Shown here one piece after another: positions 1 to 7,200 of a stretch of DNA of 10,305 nt (positions are counted from its first letter, which is position 1; each line of letters begins with the position of its first letter). A program made the translations under genes and the position numbers. The DNA is from an uncultured Lachnospiraceae bacterium (GTDB taxonomy: Bacteria > Bacillota_A > Clostridia > Lachnospirales > Lachnospiraceae): contig CADBQK010000275.1 in the NCBI GenBank assembly GCA_902796775.1, forward strand, positions 1 to 10,305, written 5' to 3'. The notes beneath the pieces were generated by a model. That model was not told the origin of the DNA. It saw only the letters and a list, made by a program, of their open reading frames with translations, and ran no database searches.

Positions 1-181
1 GGCTGTCCCCTACCAGGGTCAGATTGCCGATCTTCTGCCGGATGATCTCGTGGGAAGGTGCTACAACCTGCTCACCAGCCATACCGGAGAAGCCGACGCT
101 GCAGCCATCTTTTACAAATGTGCTGACAGCTTCCTTCAGAGACATCCGCTTATCGCTTTTCTTCTTATACGTTGTATCCAT
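1..181 (-). CDS. Class I CoA-transferase subunit A, N-terminal part (gene cut by the window edge)
   Basis: Sixty codons of a gene whose 3' part lies beyond base 1. It starts MDTTYKKKSDKRMSLKEAVS and continues with a stretch around residues 29-50 (VGFSGMAGEQ, then SHEIIRQK), followed by NLTLVGDS. This pattern (SLKEAV, a G-rich turn, an EIIRQ helix, then a strand reading NLTLVG) is that of the alpha subunit of class I CoA-transferases such as glutaconate CoA-transferase. These enzymes move CoA from acetyl-CoA or another acyl-CoA to a carboxylic acid; the catalytic Glu is normally on the beta subunit, not visible here. The ATG at 179-181 has an AGAAAGG-like ribosome site about 12 nt upstream and follows the SDR stop by 36 nt, so the two are probably cotranscribed from the sigma-54 promoter at 1159-1174. 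Substrate is not determinable. Family assignment is fairly secure, the exact member is not. Confidence 0.78.
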   Translation of the reverse strand, partial: MDTTYKKKSDKRMSLKEAVSTFVKDGCSVGFSGMAGEQVVAPSHEIIRQKIGNLTLVGDS

Positions 182-217
182 TTGTCACACACCTTTCTGA
201 TACTGTAGGAATGATCT

Positions 218-1006
218 TTATTTCGCTGTTGTACCGCCGTCCATCAGGATATAGGATCCTGTTGTATATCCGGAGAAGTCAGAGCTCAGGTATACGATCG
301 CAGAAGTGATCTCATCCAGCTCGCAAACACGGTTCAGAGCAGTTTCTTTGCAGATGCCATGCACCCACTTCTCATTCTCGAACATATAGGCATTGATCTC
401 GGTCTTAAAATATCCCGGGCAGATGCAGTTCACGGTGATACCGTACTTGCCCCACTCCAGTGCAAGAGCTTTGGTCACATTGATCAGACCGCCCTTGGCT
501 GCACAATAGCTGGAGATCAGTTTCGCACCTACCAGACCATCCATAGAAGCGATATTGATGATGCGGCCTCCATGTCCCTGCTCGATCATGGCCTTTGCCG
601 CTGCCTGTGCACAGAATACGCAAGCCTTGAGATCAAGATTCATTACATGATCCCAATCTGCCTCTGACATATCGATTGCTTTCTTAGTTACAGCGCCTCC
701 GGCATTGTTGACCATGATATCCACGGTACCGTATTTCTTAACAGCTGTATCTACCAGAGCTGCAATGCTGTCTACATCGGTGACATCCGTCGGGCACGCA
801 AAGGTGTCGCACCCCTGCTCATTGAGTTCTTTCGTCACACGCTCGCAGTCAGCTGCTGTCCTGCTTGCTACAACAACCTTTACACCGTAAAAAGCCAGAG
901 TTGTTGTAATGGCAAGTCCAAGTCCTTTTGTCCCGCCGGTCACGATTGCAACCTTGCCACTAAGATCAAACTGGGGAATTTTGATGCCGTTAAATTCTTT
1001 TACCAC
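218..1006 (-). CDS. Short-chain dehydrogenase/reductase (SDR), probably NADP(H)-dependent
   Basis: A complete 262-residue classical SDR, a soluble cytoplasmic oxidoreductase. The cofactor loop TGGTKGLG is at residues 23-30, NNAG at 100-103, and the catalytic residues are Asn123, Ser154, Tyr167 and Lys171 (YCAAK). Arg49 at the end of the second strand (VVVASRT) is the usual sign of NADP(H) preference. The N-terminal FDLSGKVAIVTGG and the C-terminal LMDGG resemble gluconate 5-dehydrogenase and 3-oxoacyl-reductase-like SDRs, but family resemblance does not give the substrate. The start is GTG at 1004-1006, with GAGGAG nine bases upstream; no ATG fits better. It is the first gene behind the sigma-54 promoter at 1159-1174, with a leader of about 140 nt, and is followed after 36 nt by a CoA-transferase gene. 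The context suggests oxidation or reduction of a hydroxy or keto acid intermediate before or after CoA activation (inference). Confidence 0.9.
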   Translation of the reverse strand: MVKEFNGIKIPQFDLSGKVAIVTGGTKGLGLAITTTLAFYGVKVVVASRTAADCERVTKELNEQGCDTFACPTDVTDVDSIAALVDTAVKKYGTVDIMVNNAGGAVTKKAIDMSEADWDHVMNLDLKACVFCAQAAAKAMIEQGHGGRIINIASMDGLVGAKLISSYCAAKGGLINVTKALALEWGKYGITVNCICPGYFKTEINAYMFENEKWVHGICKETALNRVCELDEITSAIVYLSSDFSGYTTGSYILMDGGTTAK

Positions 1007-1083
1007 TTTGGTACGCTCCTCTCAAAAACACTATAATTGTTTGCTGCATCGTAAATGGTTTGTCTAGATAATTGGTTTGTCTT

Positions 1084-1100
1084 TTTTTAACAGTTAAAAA
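1084..1100. repeat. 17-bp AT-rich palindrome in the SDR leader
   Basis: TTTTTAAC-A-GTTAAAAA is a perfect inverted repeat around one central base, located in the transcribed leader between the sigma-54 promoter and the SDR start. Next to it the 10-mer TGGTTTGTCT occurs twice in direct orientation, at 1056-1065 and 1073-1082, with starts 17 bp apart. These could be a secondary operator or a weak leader hairpin. No known motif is recognised. Confidence 0.4.
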
Positions 1101-1158
1101 TGTCAAAAGCGTTTCGCTGCTTATTTTTCCGCAGCTTTGCTTCTTCGCTCATCTATAG

Positions 1159-1174
1159 AGCAAGCACCGTGCCA
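1159..1174 (-). promoter_or_regulatory. Sigma-54 (RpoN) -24/-12 promoter of the SDR/CoA-transferase operon
   Basis: Read on the minus strand the site is TGGCACGGTGCTTGCT. It matches the sigma-54 consensus TGGCACG-N4-TTGCW at every defined base, with correct GG-to-GC spacing. It points toward the SDR gene; transcription would begin about 12 bases past the GC element, near 1148, leaving a leader of about 140 nt. It lies directly downstream of a gene for a sigma-54-dependent activator and about 150 bp from palindromes suited to be that activator's binding sites. The match is seen in the sequence; use by this activator is inferred. Confidence 0.9.
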
Positions 1175-1299
1175 AAATTGTCATCAATTTATCAAACAGA
1201 ATAGATAAATCCCCCGAAAAGCATGGAATACCGTGTTTTTCAGAAATTATATTTTTTCTAATTTTTATAAATATTGTCCTCCGGAACCAGTCCAAGGCC
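1175..1299. other. AT-rich spacer between candidate activator sites and sigma-54 promoter
   Basis: This non-coding stretch is strongly AT-rich, with several A and T tracts (for example around 1246-1275). No gene or second promoter is convincing in it. Its position between candidate enhancer sites and a sigma-54 promoter fits a flexible or bent segment that lets a distant activator loop onto RNA polymerase. That role is inferred from position and base composition only. Confidence 0.4.
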
Positions 1300-1345
1300 A
1301 AAAAAAAGGCGTATCAAAACGCTACAGTGTAGCGCTTCGATACGC
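1300..1345 (-). terminator. Rho-independent terminator of the sigma-54 activator gene
   Basis: On the minus strand a long hairpin is formed by arms GCGTATC (1309-1315) and GATACGC (1339-1345). Inside these lie CGCTACA (1320-1326) and TGTAGCG (1328-1334) around a single central base. Only two mismatched pairs occur in the 37-bp palindrome. On the minus strand it is followed by GCC and eight T residues (1307-1300). It begins about 30 bases beyond the activator stop codon, as expected for an intrinsic terminator. In the cell the tight centre would open to a small loop. Confidence 0.8.
1320..1334. promoter_or_regulatory. Candidate upstream activator site for the adjacent sigma-54 activator
   Basis: CGCTACA-G-TGTAGCG is a perfect 15-bp palindrome whose centre lies about 155 bp upstream of the -24 element at 1159-1174, typical spacing for enhancer sites of bacterial enhancer-binding proteins with a Fis-type HTH. 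The half-site GCTACA recurs at 1354-1359 and 1373-1378. The site is embedded in the terminator stem, so the repeat may owe part of its symmetry to termination. Function as an operator is inferred. Confidence 0.6.
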
Positions 1346-1372
1346 TCCAAAATGCTACAGTCCCATGGATAT

Positions 1373-1385
1373 GCTACAATGTCCC
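1373..1385. promoter_or_regulatory. Second, imperfect candidate activator site overlapping the activator stop codon
   Basis: GCTACA-A-TGTCCC has the same layout as the palindrome at 1320-1334, with the right half matching TGTAGC at four of six bases. The two centres are 52 bp apart, close to five helical turns, as often seen for paired enhancer sites. A further lone GCTACA half lies between them at 1354-1359. The left half contains the complement of the activator stop codon (1374-1376), so chance or coding constraint may contribute. Confidence 0.4.
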
Positions 1386-3362
1386 GATTAGTCTGTATTT
1401 TTTCAGCTTCCTGTAAACTGTGGTCCTGGCTACCCCCATTTCTTTTGCTACTTTTGTAATATTGCCCTGATAATTATCCATCAATCTTTCCAGCATATCC
1501 TTCTCCAAATCCGAAATCCTGCTGGAAGAGGGTATGCTAAGAGGAGCCTGGTTAAGTGTTTTTGCTTTTCCATACGGTTCTCTTAGTTCTGCCGGAAGAT
1601 ACTTCACCTGCAGGGTATTATCTCCGGAAAGACTTCCTGCCCGTTCTATAACATTACGCAGCTCCCGGATATTCCCCGGCCAGTTCCATGCCTGAAGAGC
1701 CTGCAGGAAATCCGCCGGGATGGTTCCACCGTCCGGATACAGCTGGTGATAAATATACTGTGTCAGCGCAGGAATATCTTCTTTCCTCTCCCTGAGAGGA
1801 GGAAGCCGGAAAGTGATTACATTCAGCCTGTAGTACAAGTCTTCCCGGAAATACCCATTCTCCACGGCATCCCGAAGATTGGCGTTGGTTGCGGAAATGA
1901 TCCGGACATCAACCGGGATCGCCTCTGTACTGCCGACTCTGGTAACCGTCCTGCTTTCCAGGACACGGAGAAGGTGTACCTGGATGTCCAGGGGCATCTC
2001 TCCAATCTCATCCAGAAAGATCGTACCACCATCCGCCATCTCAAACTGACCCGGACTGCCGCCTTTGCGGGCACCTGTAAAAGCACCGTCTACATAACCG
2101 AATAGCGTGCTGGCAACCAGCTCCCTCGGAAGAGCCCCGCAGTTAATGGCCACAAAGGGGCCATTTCTCCGGTGACTCGCATTATGGATCGATTGTGCAA
2201 AAACATCCTTTCCTGTCCCGCTTTCCCCCAAAAGGAGGACGGAAGCATTACTCATAGCCGCTGTCCTCGCAAGGCGCACACTTTCTATAAAAGCATGGGA
2301 GCTGCCGACCAGGTCATGAAAACTGAGTCTGGCAGTTGCTCCGGAATACCGGCCTGCCAGCCGTTTCATTCGCTTGGGTTCATCCATTACGATCACGATC
2401 CCGGCCCGCTCTCCTTTGTTGTCTGCCAGATACTGGCTGGTGATCAGAAGACGTATATCCCCGCTTTTCGTCCGGATCAGGACCTCCCGGTCCATAACGT
2501 AGTCTCTTTGTTCAAGCAGGGTGAATAATTCCTGATCTCCCCCGTCCAGGAGATTCCTCAGACTCATCCCGACACTATCCTCCGGAATCTGGAGCAGCCG
2601 GGAAGCCACTTTGTTGATATGAGTCAGACAGCCTTCTCCATCAAGCGCAATGACCCCCTGCGAAATCGACTGCATGATCGCATTTTTATATGCCTCAGAC
2701 AGCACAGCTTTATGGTGTTCTACCGAGATCCGAAGCATGTTGCGGATGGCAGAAGACATAGCAACAGTCATTCCCAGGGTATGCCGGTTGATATCACGGA
2801 AACGCCCTGTCAGATCAACAGAGCCAATAATCTTTCCCTTTGGACTGCGTATCGGCGCACAGGCACAGGCCGTCCGCTGTGTGAAAACACAGTAGTGGGC
2901 AAACCCGCTTAACTGCAGCGGCTGCCCTTCCGCCAGGGCTGTCCCGATCGCATTTGTCCCGGCGCTTTTCTCGCTCCAGTCAGCTCCCTTGATAAAGCCG
3001 CCTTCCTTCACTGCCTCCATCATCTTTTCATCGCCATCGATCTGAAGAATGACTCCATCCGCATCTGTCAATGCGACGATAAAGCGGGATCCTTCCATGA
3101 AATGTTTGACAGAATTCATGATCGGCTTACTGATCTCCATCAACAGCTGATTCTTTTCCTCCAGTATCCGCATTTCATCGTCCGAGAGAACGTGCATAGG
3201 ATACTCCAGCTGCCGGGGAACCCCGTATTCCTGACATCTGTGCCAGCTCTTCCTTACCAATTCCACGGTTTCAGTAGAGTATCGCTCACGCAGCATGCGC
3301 AGTGTATGGAGTTCTTCGACCTCCATCTCATGTATATTAACTTCCTGAGCAGTTTCTTCCAT
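1374..3362 (-). CDS. Sigma-54-dependent transcriptional activator (GAF-PAS-AAA+-Fis HTH, AcoR-like)
   Basis: A 662-residue cytoplasmic activator of RpoN RNA polymerase. An N-terminal helical region and GAF domain cover about residues 20-215, with the SAGTNAIGTAL signature at 133-143 shared with AcoR/DhaR-type regulators. A PAS domain lies near 225-330. The AAA+ domain lies near 348-575: Walker A GESGTGKD at 379-386, the sigma-54 contact loop GAFTGA intact at 426-431, Walker B IFLDE at 448-452, and WPGNIREL at 561-568. The Fis-type HTH is at about 634-656 (NITKVAKEMG, then TTVYRKLKKY). There is no response-regulator receiver domain, so activity is probably set by a small molecule or redox signal at GAF or PAS; a cysteine cluster TACACAP (164-170) lies in the GAF region. 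The ATG has GGAGGT five bases upstream. Gene order and the consensus sigma-54 promoter downstream suggest it controls the SDR/CoA-transferase operon. The ligand is unknown. Confidence 0.95.
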   Translation of the reverse strand: MEETAQEVNIHEMEVEELHTLRMLRERYSTETVELVRKSWHRCQEYGVPRQLEYPMHVLSDDEMRILEEKNQLLMEISKPIMNSVKHFMEGSRFIVALTDADGVILQIDGDEKMMEAVKEGGFIKGADWSEKSAGTNAIGTALAEGQPLQLSGFAHYCVFTQRTACACAPIRSPKGKIIGSVDLTGRFRDINRHTLGMTVAMSSAIRNMLRISVEHHKAVLSEAYKNAIMQSISQGVIALDGEGCLTHINKVASRLLQIPEDSVGMSLRNLLDGGDQELFTLLEQRDYVMDREVLIRTKSGDIRLLITSQYLADNKGERAGIVIVMDEPKRMKRLAGRYSGATARLSFHDLVGSSHAFIESVRLARTAAMSNASVLLLGESGTGKDVFAQSIHNASHRRNGPFVAINCGALPRELVASTLFGYVDGAFTGARKGGSPGQFEMADGGTIFLDEIGEMPLDIQVHLLRVLESRTVTRVGSTEAIPVDVRIISATNANLRDAVENGYFREDLYYRLNVITFRLPPLRERKEDIPALTQYIYHQLYPDGGTIPADFLQALQAWNWPGNIRELRNVIERAGSLSGDNTLQVKYLPAELREPYGKAKTLNQAPLSIPSSSRISDLEKDMLERLMDNYQGNITKVAKEMGVARTTVYRKLKKYRLIGTL

Positions 3363-3497
3363 CGCAAACCTCCAGCCTTCTCATCTGCCGCTTCTTTTTA
3401 TTCATTTTATTCATACCAGCTGCAGCACTTCCGGACTTCTGTTTGTCTTAATCTACTGCAAGGCATTGAACAATACTGCTGTTTTATCTGCGTTTTC

Positions 3498-3526
3498 AGT
3501 ATACAATCTGGCCGGGGAATTGGCAA
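3498..3526 (-). promoter_or_regulatory. Housekeeping-type promoter for the sigma-54 activator gene
   Basis: On the minus strand TTGCCA (3526-3521), a 17-base spacer and TATACT (3503-3498) make a close match to the sigma-70/SigA consensus. Transcription would start near 3490, giving a leader of about 128 nt before the activator ATG. The -10 lies inside the left copy of a 13-bp direct repeat. Confidence 0.65.
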
Positions 3527-3551
3527 GTTTTGGCAAACGTATACAATCTGG
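3499..3551. repeat. 13-bp direct repeats and TTGGCAA repeats in the divergent promoter region
   Basis: GTATACAATCTGG occurs exactly twice, at 3499-3511 and 3539-3551, with a 40-bp period (nearly four helical turns). Between the copies, TTGGCAA occurs at 3520-3526 and 3530-3536, one turn apart. The repeats overlap predicted promoter elements in both directions, so they are good candidates for a regulator-binding region between the activator gene and the hydrogenase operon. No known regulator motif is recognised. Confidence 0.6.
3520..3547 (+). promoter_or_regulatory. Candidate promoter P1 of the hydrogenase operon
   Basis: TTGGCA (3520-3525), 16 bases, TACAAT (3542-3547): five of six matches in each box. 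Its -35 uses nearly the same base pairs as the -35 of the oppositely directed activator promoter, and its -10 lies in the right copy of the 13-bp repeat. If used, the leader to the first gene would be about 180 nt. Confidence 0.4.
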
Positions 3552-3580
3552 ATTCTGAATTTCTTTTGAATTTGGATATT

Positions 3581-3608
3581 TTAACATGGCCACTTCGTAG
3601 GTTATATT
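3581..3608 (+). promoter_or_regulatory. Candidate promoter P2 of the hydrogenase operon
   Basis: TTAACA (3581-3586), a 16-base spacer and TATATT (3603-3608) match the SigA consensus at five of six bases in each box. The predicted start near 3615 would leave about 120 nt before the ATG at 3734. The choice between P1 and P2 cannot be made from the sequence. The rest of 3363-3733 holds no convincing gene. Confidence 0.45.
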
Positions 3609-3733
3609 CACTTCAACGCCCTGCCGACTGGCGCAGGCGCAGTGTATGACAGAAAACCAGCTGGCATTTTAAGGATTCCTTTTTACCGGATAATCAAGTC
3701 TCAAATATGCATTTGGAAAGGAATGGTACGGGT

Positions 3734-4279
3734 ATGCAAAACCAGTCTACTGCTTACTGTGTTCAGTGCAGTGAAGCCGAGAAAGCCCTCTATAACTGTG
3801 TGGAACAGGTCATAGAAAAATACAGGGGCACCAAGGGCGCTCTGATCATGGTGCTGCATGAAGCACAGGAGCTCTACGGATATCTTCCTATGGAGCTGCA
3901 AATGTTTATCGCTGACAAAATGAATATTCCTCTGTCGTATGTAAGCGGCGTTGTCAGTTTCTATTCGTTCTTTACTCCGAACAAACGCGGAAAGCACACA
4001 ATCCGTGTGTGTCAGGGCACAGCCTGCTATGTAAGAGGCGGAAAGAAACTCGTCAAAGCGATCCATGACACATTGCATGTGGAAACAAACGGTACCACAG
4101 AGGATGGGCAGTTTACTTTCGAGATTGCACGCTGTATCGGTGCCTGCGGGCTGGCACCTGCTGTCATGATCGATGATGATGTCTACAAACAGGTGACCCC
4201 GGCAAAGCTCCCGGATATTCTGGCTCTGTACCGGGACAAAGATGAAATACTACCGGCAGAAAAGGGGGGAGAGGCATGA
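3734..4279 (+). CDS. NuoE/HydC-type [2Fe-2S] subunit of the hydrogenase complex
   Basis: A 181-residue thioredoxin-like ferredoxin of the complex I 24-kDa (NuoE) family, the small electron-carrying subunit of NAD(P)-linked [FeFe] hydrogenases. The four cluster ligands are visible as Cys93 and Cys98 (CQGTAC) and Cys134 and Cys138 (CIGAC), with the usual SFYSFF segment before them and the YGYLP helical bundle motif further upstream. It accepts or donates electrons through the FMN of the next protein. I chose the ATG at 3734 because GGAAAGGA lies at 3715-3722, although its spacing of about 11 bases is slightly long. The in-frame ATG at 3707 adds nine residues but has no ribosome site. The stop codon overlaps the next ATG (ATGA at 4276-4279), so translation is probably coupled. 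Length and motifs are normal for the family. Confidence 0.93.
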   Translation: MQNQSTAYCVQCSEAEKALYNCVEQVIEKYRGTKGALIMVLHEAQELYGYLPMELQMFIADKMNIPLSYVSGVVSFYSFFTPNKRGKHTIRVCQGTACYVRGGKKLVKAIHDTLHVETNGTTEDGQFTFEIARCIGACGLAPAVMIDDDVYKQVTPAKLPDILALYRDKDEILPAEKGGEA

Positions 4280-7200
4280 TCCGCAGCATTCAGGATTTGG
4301 AGAAAATCAAAAAAACGTATGATGAAAAAATGGGAAAATATGAGTACCAGGCGCTGGTCTGTTTTGGTACAGGCTGTACATCCTCCGGCTGCAAAGTGAT
4401 TCGTGATACCCTGGTCGAAGAGCTGGCTGCGAATGGCCTGAGCGATAAAGTGGCTGTTATTGAAAGGGGCTGCATGGGTACCTGCGCAGTCGGTCCGGTT
4501 GTCTATATACTCCCGGATGAGACATACTATACAGAAATGACACCGGACAAGATCCGTGAGATCGTGCAGAAACACTTTATCGGGGGAAATCCGGTCGAAG
4601 AATACACCTTCTACGATACGATCCAGAAAAAGCGGATCCCCAATATCAACGATACCTCCTTTTTCAAGCGCCAAGTGCGGATCGCACTGCGCAACTGCGG
4701 TCTGATCGATGTAAATTGTGTCAGCAGCTATATAGCCAGGGACGGGTATCTGGCATTGGCAAAGATCCTGAAAAACGGCAATCGGATGGCTGTCATCGAG
4801 GAGATGAAGAAGTCCGGCCTGCGCGGCAGAGGAGGCGCCGGCTTTCCTACAGGGGTAAAATGGGAAGCCGCTTATGGCCAGCCAGGCGAGCAGAAATATA
4901 TTATCTGCAATGCTGATGAAGGCGATCCAGGTGCCTTTATGGACCGTTCTGTATTTGAGGGTGATCCGCACAGTGTGATAGAGGGTATGCTGATCGGCGG
5001 ATATGCAATCGGAGCCAGTCATGGTGTCGTCTATATCCGTGCAGAATATCCAATTGCAGTCCAGAGGCTGCAGGCTGCTCTGGAAGAGGCAAGGGAAGCC
5101 GGTCTTCTGGGGAAAGATATCTTCAGGTCAGGGTTTGATTTTGATATTGAAGTCCGTATCGGTGCAGGCGCCTTTGTCTGCGGTGAAGAAACGGCACTGA
5201 TCGCTTCCGTAGAGGGGCTGCGGGGCGAGCCCAGACAGAAACCTCCATTTCCCTTCCAGAGTGGTCTTTTTGACAAGCCGACGATCATCAACAATGTGGA
5301 GACACTGGCAACTGTTCCGGCTATCATGCTGAACGGGGCAGATTGGTTCCGTAGCTTCGGCACTGAAAAAAGCCCCGGCACTAAGGTCTTTGCTCTGACC
5401 GGCAATATTGAAAATACCGGTCTGGTGGAAGTCCCGATGGGAACCCCTCTGTCCGAGATCATTTACCTCATAGGCGGCGGTATCCCGAATGGAAAGAAGT
5501 TTAAGGCTGCACAGACCGGCGGCCCGTCAGGCGGATGCATCACACCGGAAAACATCAATGTCCCGATGGATTATGAACATCTGGCAGAGCTTGGCTCCAT
5601 CGTAGGATCAGGCGGTCTGATCGTTATGGATGAAGATACATGTATGGTCGATACTGCCAGATTCTACATGGATTTCATTCAGGAAGAATCCTGCGGCAAG
5701 TGTACAGCCTGCCGTGTAGGCACCAAACGTATGCTGGAGATACTCAACCGTATCACCAGCGGGCAGGGCCGGGAAGGCGACATTGAAACGCTGCTCGAAC
5801 TGGGTGAGATCATCAAGGATTCCGCTATGTGCGGTCTTGGACAGACAGCTCCAAACCCTGTACTCTCTACGATCAAATACTTCCGGGATGAATACGAAGA
5901 CCATATCCGTTTGAAGAAATGTGAAGCCGGCGCCTGCGGCGATATGGTGAGCTCTCCTTGTGAGAACACCTGTCCGGCAGGAATCAACATTCCCGGTTAC
6001 ATGAGCCTGATTGCGACAGGCAATTATGTCGGTGCTGCCCGGATCATGCTGCGCGACAATCCGTTCGCAGGCATTTGCGGACGTGTCTGCACTCATCCGT
6101 GCGAGGCACATTGCCGCCGCGGGACAGTTGATGAAGCCATGAATATCTGCGAGCTGAAGCGTTTCGCTACCGATGTAGCGTACGGGCTCGGTTTACCGGC
6201 CGATGAGGAATTCCTTCCGCCAGCAAAACTGAACAAAAAGGTATGCGTCATCGGAGCTGGCCCGACCGGTCTGACAGGCGCTTACTACCTGGCTCGCAAA
6301 GGTTACCAGGTGGATGTTTTCGAGTCCGAGTACAAACCCGGCGGTGTTATGGCATACGGTATCCCGGAATACCGCCTGCCCTGGAGCATCATAGAACATG
6401 AAATAGAAAACATGAAGAAAACCGGTCTGAGGGTCCATTGCGGGAAGAAAATCAGCAAAGTCCAGTATGAACAGTTCTGCAAGGACTATGATGCGGTCCT
6501 TATTGCAATCGGTGCCCAGAAGGCGTCGAGGACTGGTCTTCCAGGAGAGGATCTGAGCGGCATTTATTACGGTCTGGATTTTCTGAAACGTGTGTCGCTG
6601 AAGGGAGATCTCGATTTCAAAGGTAAGAAAGTAGCTGTTATCGGCGGGGGAAATACTGCGATCGATTCTGCACGTACAGCGGTGCGTCTCGGTGCCTGCG
6701 AGGTCCAGATCATCTACCGCAGGACACAGAATGATATGCCCGCAGACAAAGTAGAAATCGCTGATGCCCTGGAAGAAGGAGTAAAACTCCGTACCCTTCT
6801 CAATCCGGTTTCGTTTGAAGGAAACGACGGCAGACTGACAGATATCATACTGGCCGAACAGAAACTGGGCAGCTTTGATTCCTCCGGCAGGCGTGCCTGC
6901 AAATCATCCGGCGTGACGATGAAAGAGCATTTTGACATCGCTATCCCGGCTATTTCCCAAGTGCCTGATCTCGAGTTCCTTGATGGCAGCCTGGAGCTTT
7001 TCGGCAACCGGATCCGCGCGGATCGTTACACGAGGATGACCTCCAGAGATGGGGTATTTGTCGGCGGCGATGCCAGCAGAGGACCCAGAGATATCGTTCA
7101 TGCCGTTCGTGACGGCAAGGCGGCAGCAGAAAATATCGATCTGTACCTTGGGGGAAACGGCATTCTCGAAAAAGGATTTGAGCAGGAGATCACTGACAAC

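Noticed and set aside
3519..3536. Sigma-54-like element on the plus strand (TTGGCAAGTTTTGGCAA) upstream of the hydrogenase operon
   Set aside because: The distance from GG to GC is one base too short and the -12 box reads TGGC, not TTGC; the same bases are better explained as a SigA -35 and a direct repeat.
3572..3588. Possible Rex (NADH-sensing repressor) site near TTGGATATTTTAACAT
   Set aside because: Only the right half resembles the Rex consensus TTGTTAA-N4-TTAACAA; the left half matches poorly, so the operator is not supported.
3707..3733. Upstream in-frame ATG for the NuoE-like subunit
   Set aside because: No ribosome site precedes it, and the GGAAAGGA that would serve the ATG at 3734 falls inside the extension.
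4183..5022. Long antisense reading frame (279 codons) over the NuoE-like and fusion genes
   Set aside because: It lies opposite strongly conserved coding sequence, has no recognisable domain, and its translation looks like a frame shadow.
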